Below, in pieces: positions 33,516-55,925 of a stretch of DNA of 64,000 nucleotides. A program made the translations under genes and the position numbers. The DNA is from Hormiphora californensis. Its lineage: Eukaryota; Ctenophora; Tentaculata; Cydippida; Pleurobrachiidae. A model generated the notes under the pieces. The model did not search any database, was not told the origin of the DNA, and saw nothing but the letters and a program-made list of their open reading frames with translations. The stretch covers positions 5,223,753-5,287,752 of the forward strand of contig CM035356.1 in assembly GCA_020137815.1 (NCBI GenBank), in the 5' to 3' direction. Positions within the stretch are counted from its first letter, which is position 1. Every line of letters starts with the position of its first letter.

Positions 33516-34798
33516 TGCTGGTGTCGCTGCACTGTCTCGAGGTGATGGGAAAAATAAATGAAGTCGAGACGAAGAACCTAGTCAAATCTCAGACAACCCC
33601 ATATTGGGGGGTGGGTAGAGAGCTCAGATCGAGCCGCCTTGCAGTGTGAAAAATAATGAGACCAGCTAGCATAACTATATAATGACTCAAAAACTCCAGC
33701 ACTACACGTATCAGCCGCATTGTAACTCTTGATCTACCCTCACAGAGAGATGTGAGCCACACAATGTAACTCTTCTAGTCTCCTAAATATCCTTTTTAAC
33801 CCAACAATAACGCGCCAGAAATTGAGAGGCCACTCTCAATTTAGTCAAATGTCATCAGCCTAGAATAACGCGACACCCGGCCTCATATTTAATTAGAGTA
33901 CTAGATCGACCATGTGGGGTATGTGACCTGACAGCTGCACATACTCACTCAACTGCACACTAGCTGACTAGATCTGCAATTCAATATATTATACTACCCG
34001 TCTGAAAAAACACCACATAACACTACTGCTGACATATATAAGTGCACGGGTTATTCCACCTAAAACAAGATCAAGAATATAAATTTTCAATCATAAAAAC
34101 TCTTTCTCTAACAGTACACAATTGGAACACATGTATATAACTCGACAGAGTTGTCTAAAGGGCGTTCTACCCTGTCAGGCGAATGCTCTGACCACGGTTC
34201 TACCCGACATTTGCTCTCTGTGTTCTACACAACAATATAGATCACGTGATATCAAGTTCCATCATCTACAGTTCAATTTCTCTCTCTTGGCTCAAAACAA
34301 ATAAATAGAGAATGGTACCCGCCTAAAACAGCAAGATATAACACAGACAAACACACAGACACACCATCATGACAAACACACAAACACACATACAGACAAA
34401 CTGACACACACACATGTATATATATATCATGGAGTCTCAAAACACACATACACAGCGTATCTAGCGTTTTAAATACGCTGACTGTTGTTAATTGTCTTTT
34501 TCCAGCATATAATTCATTTCAACACACACTGACAAACACACAGACATGGCAAACACACTGACATAGGACAAAACAACAACAAAAGTGCAAAGTGTGAGAT
34601 AATAAATAAAATAAACATGCGTCTGTCCTAGCGTGTGAAACATTGTCTCTTATATTCTCACGCAGCAGAACACCATTGCAAAGTTATTGGCCCCGTCTTT
34701 CAACAGCTCACATACTCTGATACACATGTCACAACACACAAACACATTATATATCTCGGGGGTTAATACACAGCACATGTAATATAATGATAACACTC
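31000..34798. other. Repeat-rich stretch without a supportable gene
   Basis: Contains short palindromes (31292-31330; stem-loop 31629-31657; 16-bp-stem hairpin around 31716-31762, AGAGATCAGGCATGAA), a 22-bp direct repeat CTTCTATCGCCACCACTAAT (31228 and 31250), a (CT)n tract at 33480-33511 and copies of the GTCAGGCCAATGCTCTGAC family. Open frames at 32500-32709 and 33289-33476 have no recognised domain. Confidence 0.5.
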
Positions 34799-43444
<8,646 letters not shown>

Positions 43445-44220
43445 GGTTTAGGGCTGTAATAAAACAGGGTTTAGGTAGAGGGGGAGATAAGAGATGGTAT
43501 GTGTCACAAGTTTAGAATATTTAGAATGAAACCTGGGTCTTCTTATTTTAGAGTCTGACAAGAGTCAACACTCAAGATGTTACTGAGCGAAGTCAAGAAG
43601 CAATTCAAGTGGAGGGTGGGGACAAATATTAAGATTTCGATTGTGTGATTAAGGGGATAAATGCAGGGAGATAGACCGGTTAGTCTAGGTTTAGACAACA
43701 TCCAATTGTAAAGCATTAACTTAATTACTCCTTTATAAATATTGACACTGTCGCCTAGCAACAGCGGTGGAAAACGCAAAGAACAAAGAAGTAAAATCAA
43801 GAATAATTATGGTCAATCTGTCAGGAGTAATGCTGTGCAAGGGATAGACACGAACGTTAGAGAAAAGCACCTTTTAGGCCTCTTCTTCTCCGCGTTATGA
43901 CAAGTTATGACTCGCTATCTTTCTCTCCTCTCTATCTTTTTTCACTCTCTCTCTCTCTCTTCCCCCACCCATCAAAGACACGAGAAAATGATAATCGAAC
44001 GATAAATGATAATATAACGGGGTATCGAAAAGGAGAAAACCGATAAAAGAACCGCCCACAAACAGACACAAATTATTAATCTGGCTAATTAATTATTTAA
44101 TTTAATGACTTAAAGATAAGATATTGGAGATGTTAATTTTACAGCAAGCTAGAAACATAATATGTCCATTGATATGATTTAAACAGAATATAGATCTGCC
44201 ATGCAACAGTGGGGTTGCAA
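43445..44220. other. Upstream flank of the LDLa gene, no other gene seen
   Basis: AT-rich sequence with a (CT)n patch near 43945-43960. It would contain the promoter of the minus-strand receptor gene; no core promoter motif is convincing. Confidence 0.4.
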
Positions 44221-45292
44221 TGGGGGGGGGGAAAAGGGAAGAGAAGGAGGGAAGGAGAGAGGAGAGAAAATCGAAGGGGGAATTAAAGGGGGGGGGAAAA
44301 AGAAATTTTAAAAAGAGAGGGGGGGGGAGAGGAGGGGGCAGGGGGTAAGGGAAGAGAGGGGAAAGGGGGGGTTTTCTTTTCACAGAAGGTTGAACATCCG
44401 ATAGAATGAAGCTAGTGTTGGATCAGTGTCGGTGGAAGGATGGGCCCGGGCTCTCAATTACCCCCCCCCCAATACGGGTGCTGCAGCCGGGCAAGGCTTT
44501 GGGGGGGAAAGAAGGAAAAAAGATAGGGGAAGGGGAGGGGGCCAAAAAAGGGAGGGGGAAGGGGAAAAGTGGAAAGAGAGAGGAGAGGGGGGAGAGGGGG
44601 ATAGGGTATAACATGATTCAGGCACCACTTCGGCTAATGGGGCTATTTTGTCTTGATACGAAGTTTAGACACTACCAGAATATATTTAGGTCTGAAAGAA
44701 TTAGAAGATATTTTGTAATTTCAGTGGAATCGAAATCGGTAATACCCTAGGTCAACTATATTCTCACACAGTTCAGCTAATGTCTAGAGGGGTGAAATAA
44801 TAAAACGGAAAAGTTGTTATGTCGGAAGGGGGCTGATGTTTTTTTAAAAACCACTCCCAACAAAACCCAAAAAACATTATAAATTACTATAATGCTGGTT
44901 TAGTCTGACTAAAGACTGTTGATGGAAGGGCTTTTAAAAAGACCCCGCAAAAAGGGGGATAAGAAAGGAAAAGTGGGAAAGGGAGGGCCCCGGGGGCTGG
45001 GGGGGTTTGGGAAAAGGGGAAAAATAAGGGGGAGAAGGGGGGGGAGAAAGGGGGAGAGAGGGAAAAAAAAAGGGGAAAAGGGGGGGGGGGAAAAAACCCC
45101 CCCCCCCCGGGGGGGGGGGGGGGGGGGGTTTTTTGGGGGGGGGGGGAAAAAAAAAAGGGAAAAAGGGGGGGGGAAAAGGAAAAGGGCGGGAAAAAAGGGG
45201 GAAAACTTGGGGTAGGGAAAAAAGGGAAAAAAAAAGGGGAAAAAAAAATAAACAAAATTTTTAAAAAAGACTAAAAAAATTTTTTAAGGATT
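44220..45292. other. Low-quality purine/homopolymer sequence flanking the gap
   Basis: G and A homopolymer blocks (44221-44370, 44460-44600, 44935-45250) of the same type as 28.3-30.2 kb, leading directly into the N run. Open frames here are not credible. Confidence 0.85.
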
Positions 45293-45392
45293 NNNNNNNN
45301 NNNNNNNNNNNNNNNNNNNNNNNNNNNNNNNNNNNNNNNNNNNNNNNNNNNNNNNNNNNNNNNNNNNNNNNNNNNNNNNNNNNNNNNNNNNN
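45293..45392. other. Assembly gap of 100 N
   Basis: Exactly 100 undetermined bases, the conventional length for a gap of unknown size. Confidence 0.99.
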
Positions 45393-46617
45393 GGACACAC
45401 ATTGAGTCTTAGACAACTGTGGTTTTACTGCAAAGTCCAGCCGGGACATTGTCTAGCCACGTGGAATCTGATCTTATGGACTCATCTTTTTAAATTCCAG
45501 CGGGATTAGTGATCTCTCTCCATGATAGCTAGTAGTAGTAGTAGTAGTAGTACTATAAAGACGGAGTTCTGAGGGGTTGATGGAATTTAGCATAGAAAGT
45601 TAGCTCAATTCACGACTCCCCTAACCGCAAAATATCCCTGAGAAGGACCTGCCCACACACATATTCGCCATAGCAGCTTCTCGAGCAATACTGACAATGA
45701 TCCGGAAAAGTAGCGTCCAGAGAATCCCCCTTAGGCCAGTCACTTTTTGCTTAATTGGTGAACTGAGACATAACAAAGGTTTTCCACTTGCATTGTACTC
45801 CTATGGGGTCCCAGAAACACCAGAAAAATTGTTCACTCCAACCGAGGTGAAGAAAGTGCCCAAAATGGCCACGCCCTTTTTGCCTGTATTTTCAGCCTTG
45901 ACCAAAAATAGCAACTTTGCTTTGGATTGGAGTAGAAACGTAAATGAGGGCACTAAAATGTGTAGAATGAGCAGCAGAATCGATTGGTACCTGTATGAAG
46001 GACTGGGAAGGGAAGGAGAGATTGGGGACTGAGAGAAATGGGGGAGATGTAATGAAGGATGGACTTTATTATTCGGAGGAAGGGAAGACTGGGAGAGATC
46101 GAAGGACTAGGGGAGCGAGAGGAAGACTGAGAGAGATCGAAGGACTGGGAGAGATAAAGGATGGATATTCGGAGGAAAGAGAGATATCGCGCCGACTGGC
46201 ACGGCATGGGACGGAAGATGGGATGTTGGAAGATGGTTGGAAGAGAGAGAGAGAGAGATGAAAGTTGAGGGAAATACGATAAACGACCCTTGTAAGACTA
46301 TTTCCTACCAATTTCGTATTTTAATTAGAGCCCACTGCTCTCTCTATCTTTTTTCCGATTCTCTCTTTCTCCCACAATCTGGGGCATTCTCAGCTAGTAC
46401 CCCGGAGTGGGAAACAGGAATCTCAATAATTGATACATGTCAGGGAGTGGTATCTCTCACTTCCTCCCCTCTCCCCCCTCTCTAGCTCTCTATTCCCTTC
46501 CCCCTCTCCACTTGTTAGTTTGTAAACTACACTAACAAGCACACTATGATTGTTTTCCACGTAGGGGGCAAATATGTTACAATCACATGGGTGGTGCCAT
46601 GTGATTGGATAATGTAA

Positions 46618-46644
46618 GAGAGAGTGAGAGAGAGAGAGAGAGAT

Positions 46645-46688
<44 letters not shown>
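46618..46688. repeat. (GA)n microsatellite
   Basis: GA repeat with GTGA and GATA interruptions. Sequence 45393-46617 shows no supportable gene; 46040-46260 is GA-rich with AGGACTGGGAGAGAT-like imperfect repeats. Confidence 0.9.
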
Positions 46689-46690
<2 letters not shown>

Positions 46691-46699
46691 TTAATAAAT

Positions 46700-47640
46700 G
46701 GAATACTAGAAAGCATTGTGAAACCCGATTAAGATTCCTTCACTATGCGGGGGGAACTCAGGTTCTTCGTGCCAGCTGAGTTCTTCGAGCTCAGTCCCGT
46801 TGCCGTGGACCTGGTTGGCTGATGGTCCAGTGATTACGGTCAAATCACACCGGCTCTCTCCCCAATCTTGGGGAGTAAACTTTGCCAGAGACCTTGCCGA
46901 ACTCAACTATGGCACCGAGCTCTTGCAGTGCGGCTGGTCCCTGCTGGGATTTGGTTCGGCGGTCGATTGATGAGCGGTTGGTTGACGATTGATATCAGTC
47001 GTTAATCGATCGTTTGTCGGTCGGTCGTCGGGCTGAGTCTTAGTGAGGATCCCGGTTGAACTGATAATCTCACCCCAGCCAGTAACCTTGTTACACATGG
47101 CAACCCATGATTTGTAATCACCGAGGGCCTCTGCCCACTAGGCATGCCTGTTGACCCTTCGGCTGTCTCCCATTTAATTATGGGGGTAAATTCTACGCCA
47201 GAGAACTAGCCTCCCTCAATTATGGCAACCCATGATTTGTAATCACCCGGCAGCTGTAGCCTTTAAAACAGCCCTCCTGTCCAACATCCCATATTGGTCG
47301 GACGGAGGTTACCTTCTCTCGCAAAAATAGGGGTTATTCCCCTGGGGAACCTCTGCCCAAATTTTTGCCACATACTACCTTTGCAGCTCCTCCACTGCCC
47401 AGACCTAGATGAGCTACGATACAAACTCGACTACCAAGATATCATCAACAACATTCTCACTCCCAGCAACACACTGGATCTGCACAAATTCTCCAAATTA
47501 GTATACAGAAGTAACCTATTCGAATAAACCATCCCCAACCATCCCGATCTGAAAGAAGTAGCAAACCACAGGGCAAGAATCGCTACGGCCGGGGAATTCC
47601 ACAAAACCACATCATAAGGGTCCCACTATTAAGGTAGGGC
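46700..47640 (+). mobile_element. Degenerate retroelement-like repeat
   Basis: CAACCCATGATTTGTAATCA occurs at 47101 and 47225 within two diverged modules that both contain a GCCAGAGA...CTCAA(C/T)TATGGCA segment. A plus-strand frame ends LLHCPDLDELRYKLDYQDII then LDLHKFSKLVYRSNLFE and stop at 47527, which has the look of the end of a transposon polyprotein, but I cannot assign the family. Confidence 0.4.
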
Positions 47641-48614
47641 AGTTCTGGGCCATAACAAAGGGCCACCTCCGCCGTATGGCAAGTAATTACCCCGCAATAG
47701 TGCAACCCCTGGGAGCTGATAATTTGCCAAATGCTCACCAGAAGTTTACATAAGCGTTTTTCATGCTTATCTGTGCTTGCTAAGAATTAGCTTGTCCGGA
47801 CCCCCAGGTTGCATGCTGATAAGTACTGCTAGCGGGTTTGACCAAAGACCTGAGGTGTGATAAGATATTTCAGCCGTCAACCGATTAGATGGTGAACCCA
47901 CGGTATTGTCATATCCGCAACCCACCTACCTCTACAGCTCCCTGGAGCAGTAGTAACCAAAGACCAGTCTGTGAGACAGGTAAATTCCATCCATTGTCCT
48001 GACAATATAGGTATGTCAGTCTAATATTAGATTCACTGTATCAAATACTCTTCTTGTGATGCCGGCGAAGGTTCGAGGGAAATGTTGAGCTTGCTCAACA
48101 AAATACCAGGACCCAAATCGGAACAACATCAACATTATCCCTACGTGTGGGGGACGGTGGCGAAGAGTGATATTAATATAGGTTGTCTGCCGACCATTGT
48201 GGGGCAGTAAAGTGGGAGGAATGACGGGCGGTGCAAAACACACACACACACACACACTATGCAATGAAGGACCACACACGAACAATAGTAGACCCCGACA
48301 ACGATCAGCGATCAATCAACATAGAGCACACCAAGGACACAAAAAGGACACTTCGATGATTGATCAAAAACCCACAAACGCCAAGGACACTTCAAACAGT
48401 TTGATAAAATTAAGTGATAAAAAGGTATATCAATTGTTTGGAGGGCGTCTATTTACAGTTTACACGTACGCTCGTTTGTTACTCAACAAACGTACGCAGA
48501 ACGATAAGATACAGCAAACAGAAGGAGTGGGAACTATTATATTGTGCTACCCTTCACAACGACATAACGACCTAACAACCTAAAAGGATGGAGATATAGA
48601 GATAGAGAGAGAGG

Positions 48615-48654
<40 letters not shown>

Positions 48655-51600
48655 TAGGAAGAAGAGACGGGGAAGGGAAAGGGGAGGAGAGATATTATTT
48701 AAGGGTTAAAGAGGGAGGGAAATGGTATCCCCGATGATTCAAAAAAAAGGGGTTTCTCTGCGGGTTTAAAAATTTTAAATGCTATTATATATTTTTTGGG
48801 ATCCCTCAGCAGCTATCATCTTTCCCTATTCTTTAGATACGTATTTTAAAACCCAAACCTCAACTGTAATCTCTCTCCCCTCTCCCCTCTCCCTCTCTCT
48901 TCTTCCCCTCCTCCCCTCTCCTCTCTCTCTCTCCTCTCTCTTCTCTCTCCTCTCCTCTCTCCTCCTCCTCTCTCTCCTCTCTCTCTTCTCTCTCTAATCT
49001 AAACAAGATTCTGATAACAAATGAATTTCTTCCCCACTTTACTATATAACAGGGATGCACCCCCATATAGAAATTATTTTTCGTAAAGTTTTTTAGCTAA
49101 AACCCGTGCAAAGGGTCGGCAAAGCAAGTAGTTAAAAGGTCCCAGAATGGGACAAAAAATGCTAACACAGAGGCGAGAAAAAAGGTATACCAATACACAA
49201 ATGAGGGGCGCAGATGTTTTACTTTTAGGGAAAAATAGAGTGAAGAGAGAGGAGAGAGAAGAGAGAGGAGAGAGAGTAGGGGATCCCATATTATATTAAG
49301 AGAGAGAGAGAGGGCTGAGAGAGAGGAAGGAGAGAGAAAAGGAAAGGAGAGAGAGAGAAGAGAAGGGGAGAGGGGGGAGAGGAGAGAGAAAAGATAGGAA
49401 AAGAGAGAGTTTGGGGGGGGGAAAGAGAGAAAAGAAAAGAAAGAAAGAGGGGGAAACAAAAAGAAGGGTGTGAGTGGGAAATTTCGTGGCAGACACATTC
49501 CCCTGTTAGGGGCCCTGTCCCCCTACTAAATTGAGGAGGATGGGGAGAGGAGAAAATGCAGGGACAAATTTAATGGTTTTTGGCATAGCTTTTTTGTTTG
49601 GGTAAAAGGATCCACGTTAAATTTTCTACATTACCCATAAAATAGAGCCCCCTTCATTCACTATAATATCTTCTCTATCTCTATTTACCCTTCTCTCTCT
49701 CTCTGTATCCCCGGTCCTTTTCTCTCTGTATCCACCCCTTCTATCTCCTATTCCTTCTCTCATATGATATATTCACAACCTTTTTCTAATGTTCGCTGAA
49801 AAACTTGACCAACCCCAAAAAGGGAAGGACTCTCCCAGCTCCCTCTTCTCTCTCTCTCCCCTCTTCTTCTTTTTTTTTCTCTTTTCAATTGATGGGGTAT
49901 TGATGGGCGGGGGAAAATTTAAATGAAATTTGTTTTTCCCCCTTACTTTCATTTTTTACACTCGGGGAACCCAAAATATTTATTAATCCCCCCTGATTAG
50001 GCCATAATGATGAACCGTTTGGTTCATTCCCTGAATCGAGTGATTATATCCCTCATGAGATATAAAAGTGCTCTCGAATAATTTCCCTCTCCCTCTTGTA
50101 GTCAAACATTTCATATCTGGTGTGTGCTCTGAATACAATATCACACACGTGTGGTCATGTGTGCATGCCAGCCCCCCTCCCCTGAGGTCAATTTATAATT
50201 TACTGTGGCAAAGGGGGGGAAAAGAGGGGGAGAAAGGGAAGAGGGGAGAGGGGAGAGGAGAAAAGAGAGAGAAAAGAGAGAGAGAAAAGAGGAAAGAGAG
50301 AGAGAAGAGAGGTAAAAGGGGAAGAGAGGGGAGAGAGAGAGAGAAAAGAGAGGGGAGAAGAAGAGAGAGAGAGAGAGAGAGAGGGGAGGAAAAGTGAAGA
50401 AAGAAAAGTGAGAGGGGAAAAAAAGAAGAAAGAGAGAAAGTGGGAGAGATAGAGAGTGAGAGATCCCATTGTATCACTCAATATTGAGGTCTTTGACGGG
50501 GGTCAATTAAACCAAATAAATTTACCTTTTAAAATGTGTTGGGGGGTGGGGGGGACGTGGGGGGGTTTCAAGCCCGGAAAAAAATGGGGGTTCGTGTTCC
50601 GGGGGAATTGGAAAAAATCGTCCTAGGTGGGCGTTTTCCCATGGGAGAGGATGAAGAGTTGGCCAATGTAGTGCGGTGTTTGCTGGGAAAAGGGGTCAAC
50701 TTCCGATGTAGAATACAGAGAGATATAAGAAAGAGAGAGAGAGAGAGAGAGAGGAAAAGAGAGAGTGAGAGAGAGAGAGAGAAAAGAGAGAGAGAGAGAA
50801 AAGAAGAGAGAGGAAAGAAAAAGGGGGGAGAGGGGAAAGATATGGTGGGCGAGCCCGGATACCTCCCCATGTATACCCCATTTTTACACAGAGTTTAAAG
50901 TTTACAGAAAGTGGTAATGTACAGGTGCGGTACATCAAGAGAGGAGAAGGGTGCATTACTATGAAATATGCAAAATATAAACTATCAGAGCAAAACAGAT
51001 TAAACAGTTGTAAGCTGCTGCAAGCAGTTGGGGTTCCCGGGGAAAACATATTCGTATTTGTTTAACCAAAACTAATTTTGAAACCTGACCCCTTTTCTCG
51101 GTTTTTTCTTTTAATTTCCTTCCTTTTTCCTTTTCTCTCCTTTTTCTCTCTTTCTTTCCCCCCTCTCTCTTTTATCCCCTTTCCCTCTTTTTTTTTTTCT
51201 TTTCTCTCTTTTTCTCTGTCTGACAGCGGACATGGGTTTGGGAATGGGCTGTGCACAGCAAAGGGACGCACGTTTCACCCAAAAAATCAGGGTAGAAAAG
51301 AGGGGAAAAGAAAAGAGAAGAGAAGAGAGAGAGAGGAAAAGAGAAAAAGGGGAAAAAGAAGAGATTGAGAGAGGGGAGAGAAGGGGAATCAGGGCCAAAC
51401 TAGAATCATTCAGAGGGGTGTCCCCTAAACCAAAAAAATCGACCCAATCCAAAAACTTTTGGGGGCCTTTTTTTGAAACAAGCCCCCTTGACCCATAAAC
51501 CCCCCCTCCCTTCCAAATCACCGCCTCCCGTATCTCTAAAATCCTTAAAACGGGAGCTTCACCCCAACGTGAAAGGAGGGGCAGAGAATTTAAAAAGATA

Positions 51601-53280
51601 GAAAGATACATAGAGATATTTATATAAAAGATATGGATAGAGGAAGGACTAGTGACAAGCTCCTCTGAAACCGAAGAAGCTATCATCAGGGGCCTGGAAC
51701 ACGATGAGTCAGATGACCGATATAGGTCACGTGATCACATCTCTGCATTCTGATTGGTTCACGCCATGAGATATAACACCTTGGAATGGGACTACTGATC
51801 TGCTAACAATTCGATCCCATAGTTCTGGTGGGAGGTGAGTTGTACACTGGTCAGTGGTCATCACCCTTCACACACACCCTGGAGAAGTGAAATTTTAACC
51901 GTTAAACAGAGAATCTGAAAACGAACTCTATAATAGAGTTCTTAAAAAAGGCCAATATTTGAGAACCAAAATGATTATGTTCACAAGTTTTCCGGAACCA
52001 TAGTTAACGTATCATGGTCATGATAGTGCAGGATAGCTTGAATTTATTTTTACAGTTCACAGCTGGACATGTGAGAATTGGACAACAAAACGCCATTCAT
52101 TCTTCAATAGCCTCTGAATAATATTCTTACTTTTTAACTCTTGAGGGGCTTGTAAAAACAGATCTGGAGAGAGAGAGATTGGATGGAACACAAACTTGAG
52201 TATGTGCTACTTGGATCGGATGATTTTCAGTAAAATCTAAAATCTATAATGCTGAATATATATACAGGGTGGCCCACAAATTATTAGTAAGGGGGTGATA
52301 GTTGTGTATGAAACACAGTTCATCTCCAATTTGGACGGGGAATAAAACAAAGTATTTCTAGCTGTGACTCTGGAGAGAAAAAAAAGTAGAAGTACTACCG
52401 TCTGCACATATAGACAGTTGTGATGCGGAGCACCGCAATTATATCTCCCGGAGACAGGGAGAGAAGAGAGAGAGAGAGAGAGAGAGAAGAGAGAGAAAGA
52501 GAGAGGAGGAGGAAGGGAGAGGAAAGAGGAAGGAGAGAGGAGGAAAAAGGAGAGGAGAGATCCCCAAAAAGAGGGGAGCTAGACTAGGTGTTTTTCCTTC
52601 GAGCTGTTTTTAAAACTTTGGAAGAAAAAAGGAAAGGAAAGGGCCGGAGGGGAAGAGAAAGGAAAAAGGAAAAACCAAAAAAGATCGCAGAAGATTTGTC
52701 AAAGATAGGGAAATTTGAAGTTTTTAGGGATACGAACCTTAAAAGCATAATATACAGATACTATTTTTGGACATAGGGAGAGAAAGAAATTTTCTATTTT
52801 TTTCATTTCCCCTTTTCCCTTTCTCTTTTTTTTCTTTTCCCAAACTCTCTCTTCTCTTTCTTCTTCCCTTTTCCTAACCCCTCTTTTTCCACTCCCCTTC
52901 TTTTATTTGGGGTTGTTGGAGGGGAAAGGTCCACCAGGGGAAGGGAGAAAAGGATGGGTGGAAGATTCGAGAGATTGTGCGATGCAAAGTCAAAAGTAGA
53001 GGCAGGGAAAATACAGAAGAAAGGTGAAAAGATGATTTTAAATAGATATATATCGACCAGAAACATCTCTGGAAGAAAGAGAGGAAGTGGTCGGGAGAAT
53101 AATCCTAATTTAGTATCCTGATTAGCAGCCCACTTAGCGTTTTAGATTAACATTGGATAATTAACGTTCCTTTTTATAGTTAGGGTTAGGCTTCACTAAC
53201 TGTGACACGATCCTAGTAGTCTAGATTACAGATCTAACTTTGCTGGATTAAAATATCCCGTTATCACATTACCAATCATA
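47641..53280. other. Repeat debris and low-quality purine/pyrimidine tracts
   Basis: 48590-48660, 48870-48995, 49245-49470, 50215-50465, 50725-50835, 51100-51215, 51295-51390, 52455-52560 and 52590-53000 are GA- or CT-dominated with irregular A and G runs. A possible exon fragment LVTSSSETEEAIIRGLEHDE lies at about 51648-51707. No gene can be supported. Confidence 0.5.
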
Positions 53281-53291
53281 GTACAGAGGAC

Positions 53292-53507
53292 ATGAAGCGC
53301 TGGAAATCGAATCGCCACTATTTCATACCATCTCTTATGGAATGTGGCACAGATGGGCAACTGAAATCGTTACAGCACCAATCTACTACGCTCCAATCCC
53401 TACTACACAGGGCACCTACTGAGGCAGGTGAAAGTTTCACCGTGAAACAGCCTCGAAGAAGAGGAAGACCGACAAAAGGATCTTTTTTGAATTCTGTCAA
53501 TCAATAA
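53292..53507 (+). CDS. Small ORF with AT-hook-like motif
   Basis: 71 residues, MKRWKSNRHYFIPSLMECGT at the start and a C-terminal PRRRGRPTKGSFLNS, where RRRGRPTK resembles an AT-hook (core RGRP). Composition looks coding rather than repeat-derived. There is no further evidence of expression or splicing, and it may be one exon of a larger gene; an acceptor-preceded segment at 54152-54250 (SSTDMLHWLLNVSETERRER, stop) could be a later exon. Confidence 0.35.
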   Translation: MKRWKSNRHYFIPSLMECGTDGQLKSLQHQSTTLQSLLHRAPTEAGESFTVKQPRRRGRPTKGSFLNSVNQ

Positions 53508-53719
53508 TGGCTGACGACAGTTGAAGTCAATCTACTATAATGGCATATTTCTACAGCAATTCACGGGCAATTCTTGCTGAATCGAAGTTAGTTAATTTAC
53601 ACATAGATCTACAAAACGAAACTAAGCAGAGGGAGATGATGGTGTGTGGCTAGTGGATAAGGCAGTGGTGCTATCTTTAGGTTATTTTCCGGTAGACAGT
53701 GCCTCTCTTGGTTGAGGGA

Positions 53720-53790
53720 AAGAGAGAGAGAGAGGGAGAGAAGAGTGAGAGAGAGAGGGAGAGAGAAAGAGAGAGAGGGAGAGAGAGATT
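53720..53790. repeat. (GA)n-rich tract
   Basis: Interrupted GA with GGGA. The following 53880-54145 is CT-rich with CTATCTAC units. 54260-55050 shows no supportable gene. Confidence 0.85.
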
Positions 53791-55057
53791 AAAGAAGAGA
53801 GCAAGAATTATTGAGACCCTGCATCTATTGGGCATCCAATAGCATCTTTTATTACAAGAGAGCTCTTTATTATGTACCCTGCTCTTTTCTCTCCCTCTCT
53901 CCCTTTCTATCTCTCTATCTACCTACGTCTCTCTCTATCTCCCTACGTCGCTCTCTCTTTATCACTCTCCATCTCGTGCACAGAGTCGCCACAACTGGTT
54001 GACGTCTTTTCCTCCTCTCTTCACCCCTCTAGCAAGCTCTCTCCTTTCGAGCAGCTCTTATGACTCTCTCTCTCTCTCTCTCTCTCACACATATCTCTCT
54101 CTCTCTTTCTCTCTATGTTTCCCTCACTATTATATCGTCCTCTATCTCTCAGAGCAGCACGGATATGCTACATTGGCTGCTGAATGTGTCAGAGACAGAG
54201 AGGAGGGAGAGGTTTGTAGCAATTCGCAGGCACTTAGGACACGCCATCTAGCTCTGAGAGAGGGAGGGAAGGAACTTAGGACACAGATCTAGCCTGAGCT
54301 GGGAGCTCACAGTTGGAGAGAGTAAGGAAGGAAGAGAGAGAGCCGGCTGTCTCTCTTGATATGCTTGACTGCTTTACGGCTCCCACCTCCTGCTGGGTCT
54401 ATTGAGCCATATCACACCTCCCACCCCCTTACTCTGAGTGTCTCCTTTACTAATATATTAATATCCAACTTTCTGGTTCGGAGGGGGTTAAAGACACTCT
54501 CGACCAGGAATGTGTAAAAGCTAAAATCAGAACATAATATATTCTTTATGAGGTCTAACAGATAAAAGACTTTATCGCCTATTGGTAAAACACCTTTCTT
54601 GTGACTTGTCACAAACCGTTTAGAGTGGGTAAGTATAATCGAGAGAGAAAGAAAGGGGTATAATCGTTAAAGAGAGGGGAAGTCTGAAACAGTTTTTCAG
54701 AGTGATCACAGGGTCAGAGGTTAGAGAAAAACATGGGCGATTTCAAAGGATGGTAAGGGATTGGAGATCAGGAAACTGTAAGTCAGTCGTGATGATATGA
54801 TCAAAAGTTCATTACGCCCTACACCTATGATAAACACCCACAACAAGTATTTCCTCTCCAATACTCTTTCCCCTCGTTTATATTATATTATGTAGAATGG
54901 ATGGATGTGCTTTATGTTATGGTGGTTATGTGAAGTCAATGTGAAAGAATCATGATATAACATACAACTCTGTCACCATACTACCTTGCTATACCGCTGC
55001 AGTGTGACCAGAAGGGGAGAAAAAGAGAAAGAGTGAAGGAAAAAAAGAAAAAAAAAA

Positions 55058-55059
<2 letters not shown>

Positions 55060-55144
<85 letters not shown>

Positions 55145-55147
55145 GGA
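55060..55147. repeat. (GA)n microsatellite
   Basis: Nearly pure GA of about 80 bp. Confidence 0.97.
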
Positions 55148-55595
55148 GACCGGAAACAGCCCCTCTCTCTGCTATGTAACTGTGTGTACTGCACAGGGTG
55201 TGTACTGCAGCACCACAGCAGCTCTGGTACAAATTCAAGTCATGCATAATACACGCTTATATACCAAACAGCATAGTTTCTCTTATCGCAACGGTTTAAA
55301 ATAAAATGGGTTTTATCTACGGGTTTATACACATTACATGTGAAGTGATCTGTTTGGTGGCTGAGAAGAAGGAACACGTCCTCAAATTTGGGTGAGGGGG
55401 AGACTTTTCTAGAATAAAGGAGCAAAAAAAACAAAAGTACAAGTTAGCAAGTAAAAGGCAATCATCAATACAGCCACAATGATAGGTTGACTTGACAAAG
55501 GGGGACAAGTAACGATTGATAGCGGCACGTCCTAAGACACATACCAGCTGCATTTGACGGTGTATTTTTAGGGAGTCTCCTTAGGACAACAAAAA

Positions 55596-55637
<42 letters not shown>

Positions 55638-55744
55638 CGTCTGCAACTGAGAGAGATTCATGAAAGTGTGAAATCACGCAAGTTTTATATATGACGGGTA
55701 TGGCATGAGATCGAGAAATAGAGTAGGGGAGGCCGGAGAATAGG

Positions 55745-55749
<5 letters not shown>

Positions 55750-55808
<59 letters not shown>

Positions 55809-55925
55809 AGATAGATAGAGGGAGATAGATAGAGCGAGAGAGATAGAGAGAGAGAGAGAGTGAGAGAGAGTGAGATAGAGAGAGAGAGAGAGAGAGAGAA
55901 GAGGAGAGAGAGAGAGAGAGAGAGG
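55750..55925. repeat. (GA)n microsatellite with GATA interruptions
   Basis: GA dinucleotides, interrupted at 55810-55850 by GATA and GCGA units. A candidate minus-strand exon (56115-56046; a Trp/Cys-containing segment ECWHGKSIYRAGWKG) lies just beyond but is not secured. Confidence 0.93.

Noticed and set aside
46706-47640. Ribosomal RNA fragment
   Set aside because: The GC-balanced, phrase-like sequence first suggested rDNA, but no conserved rRNA block is recognisable and it contains diverged internal duplications.
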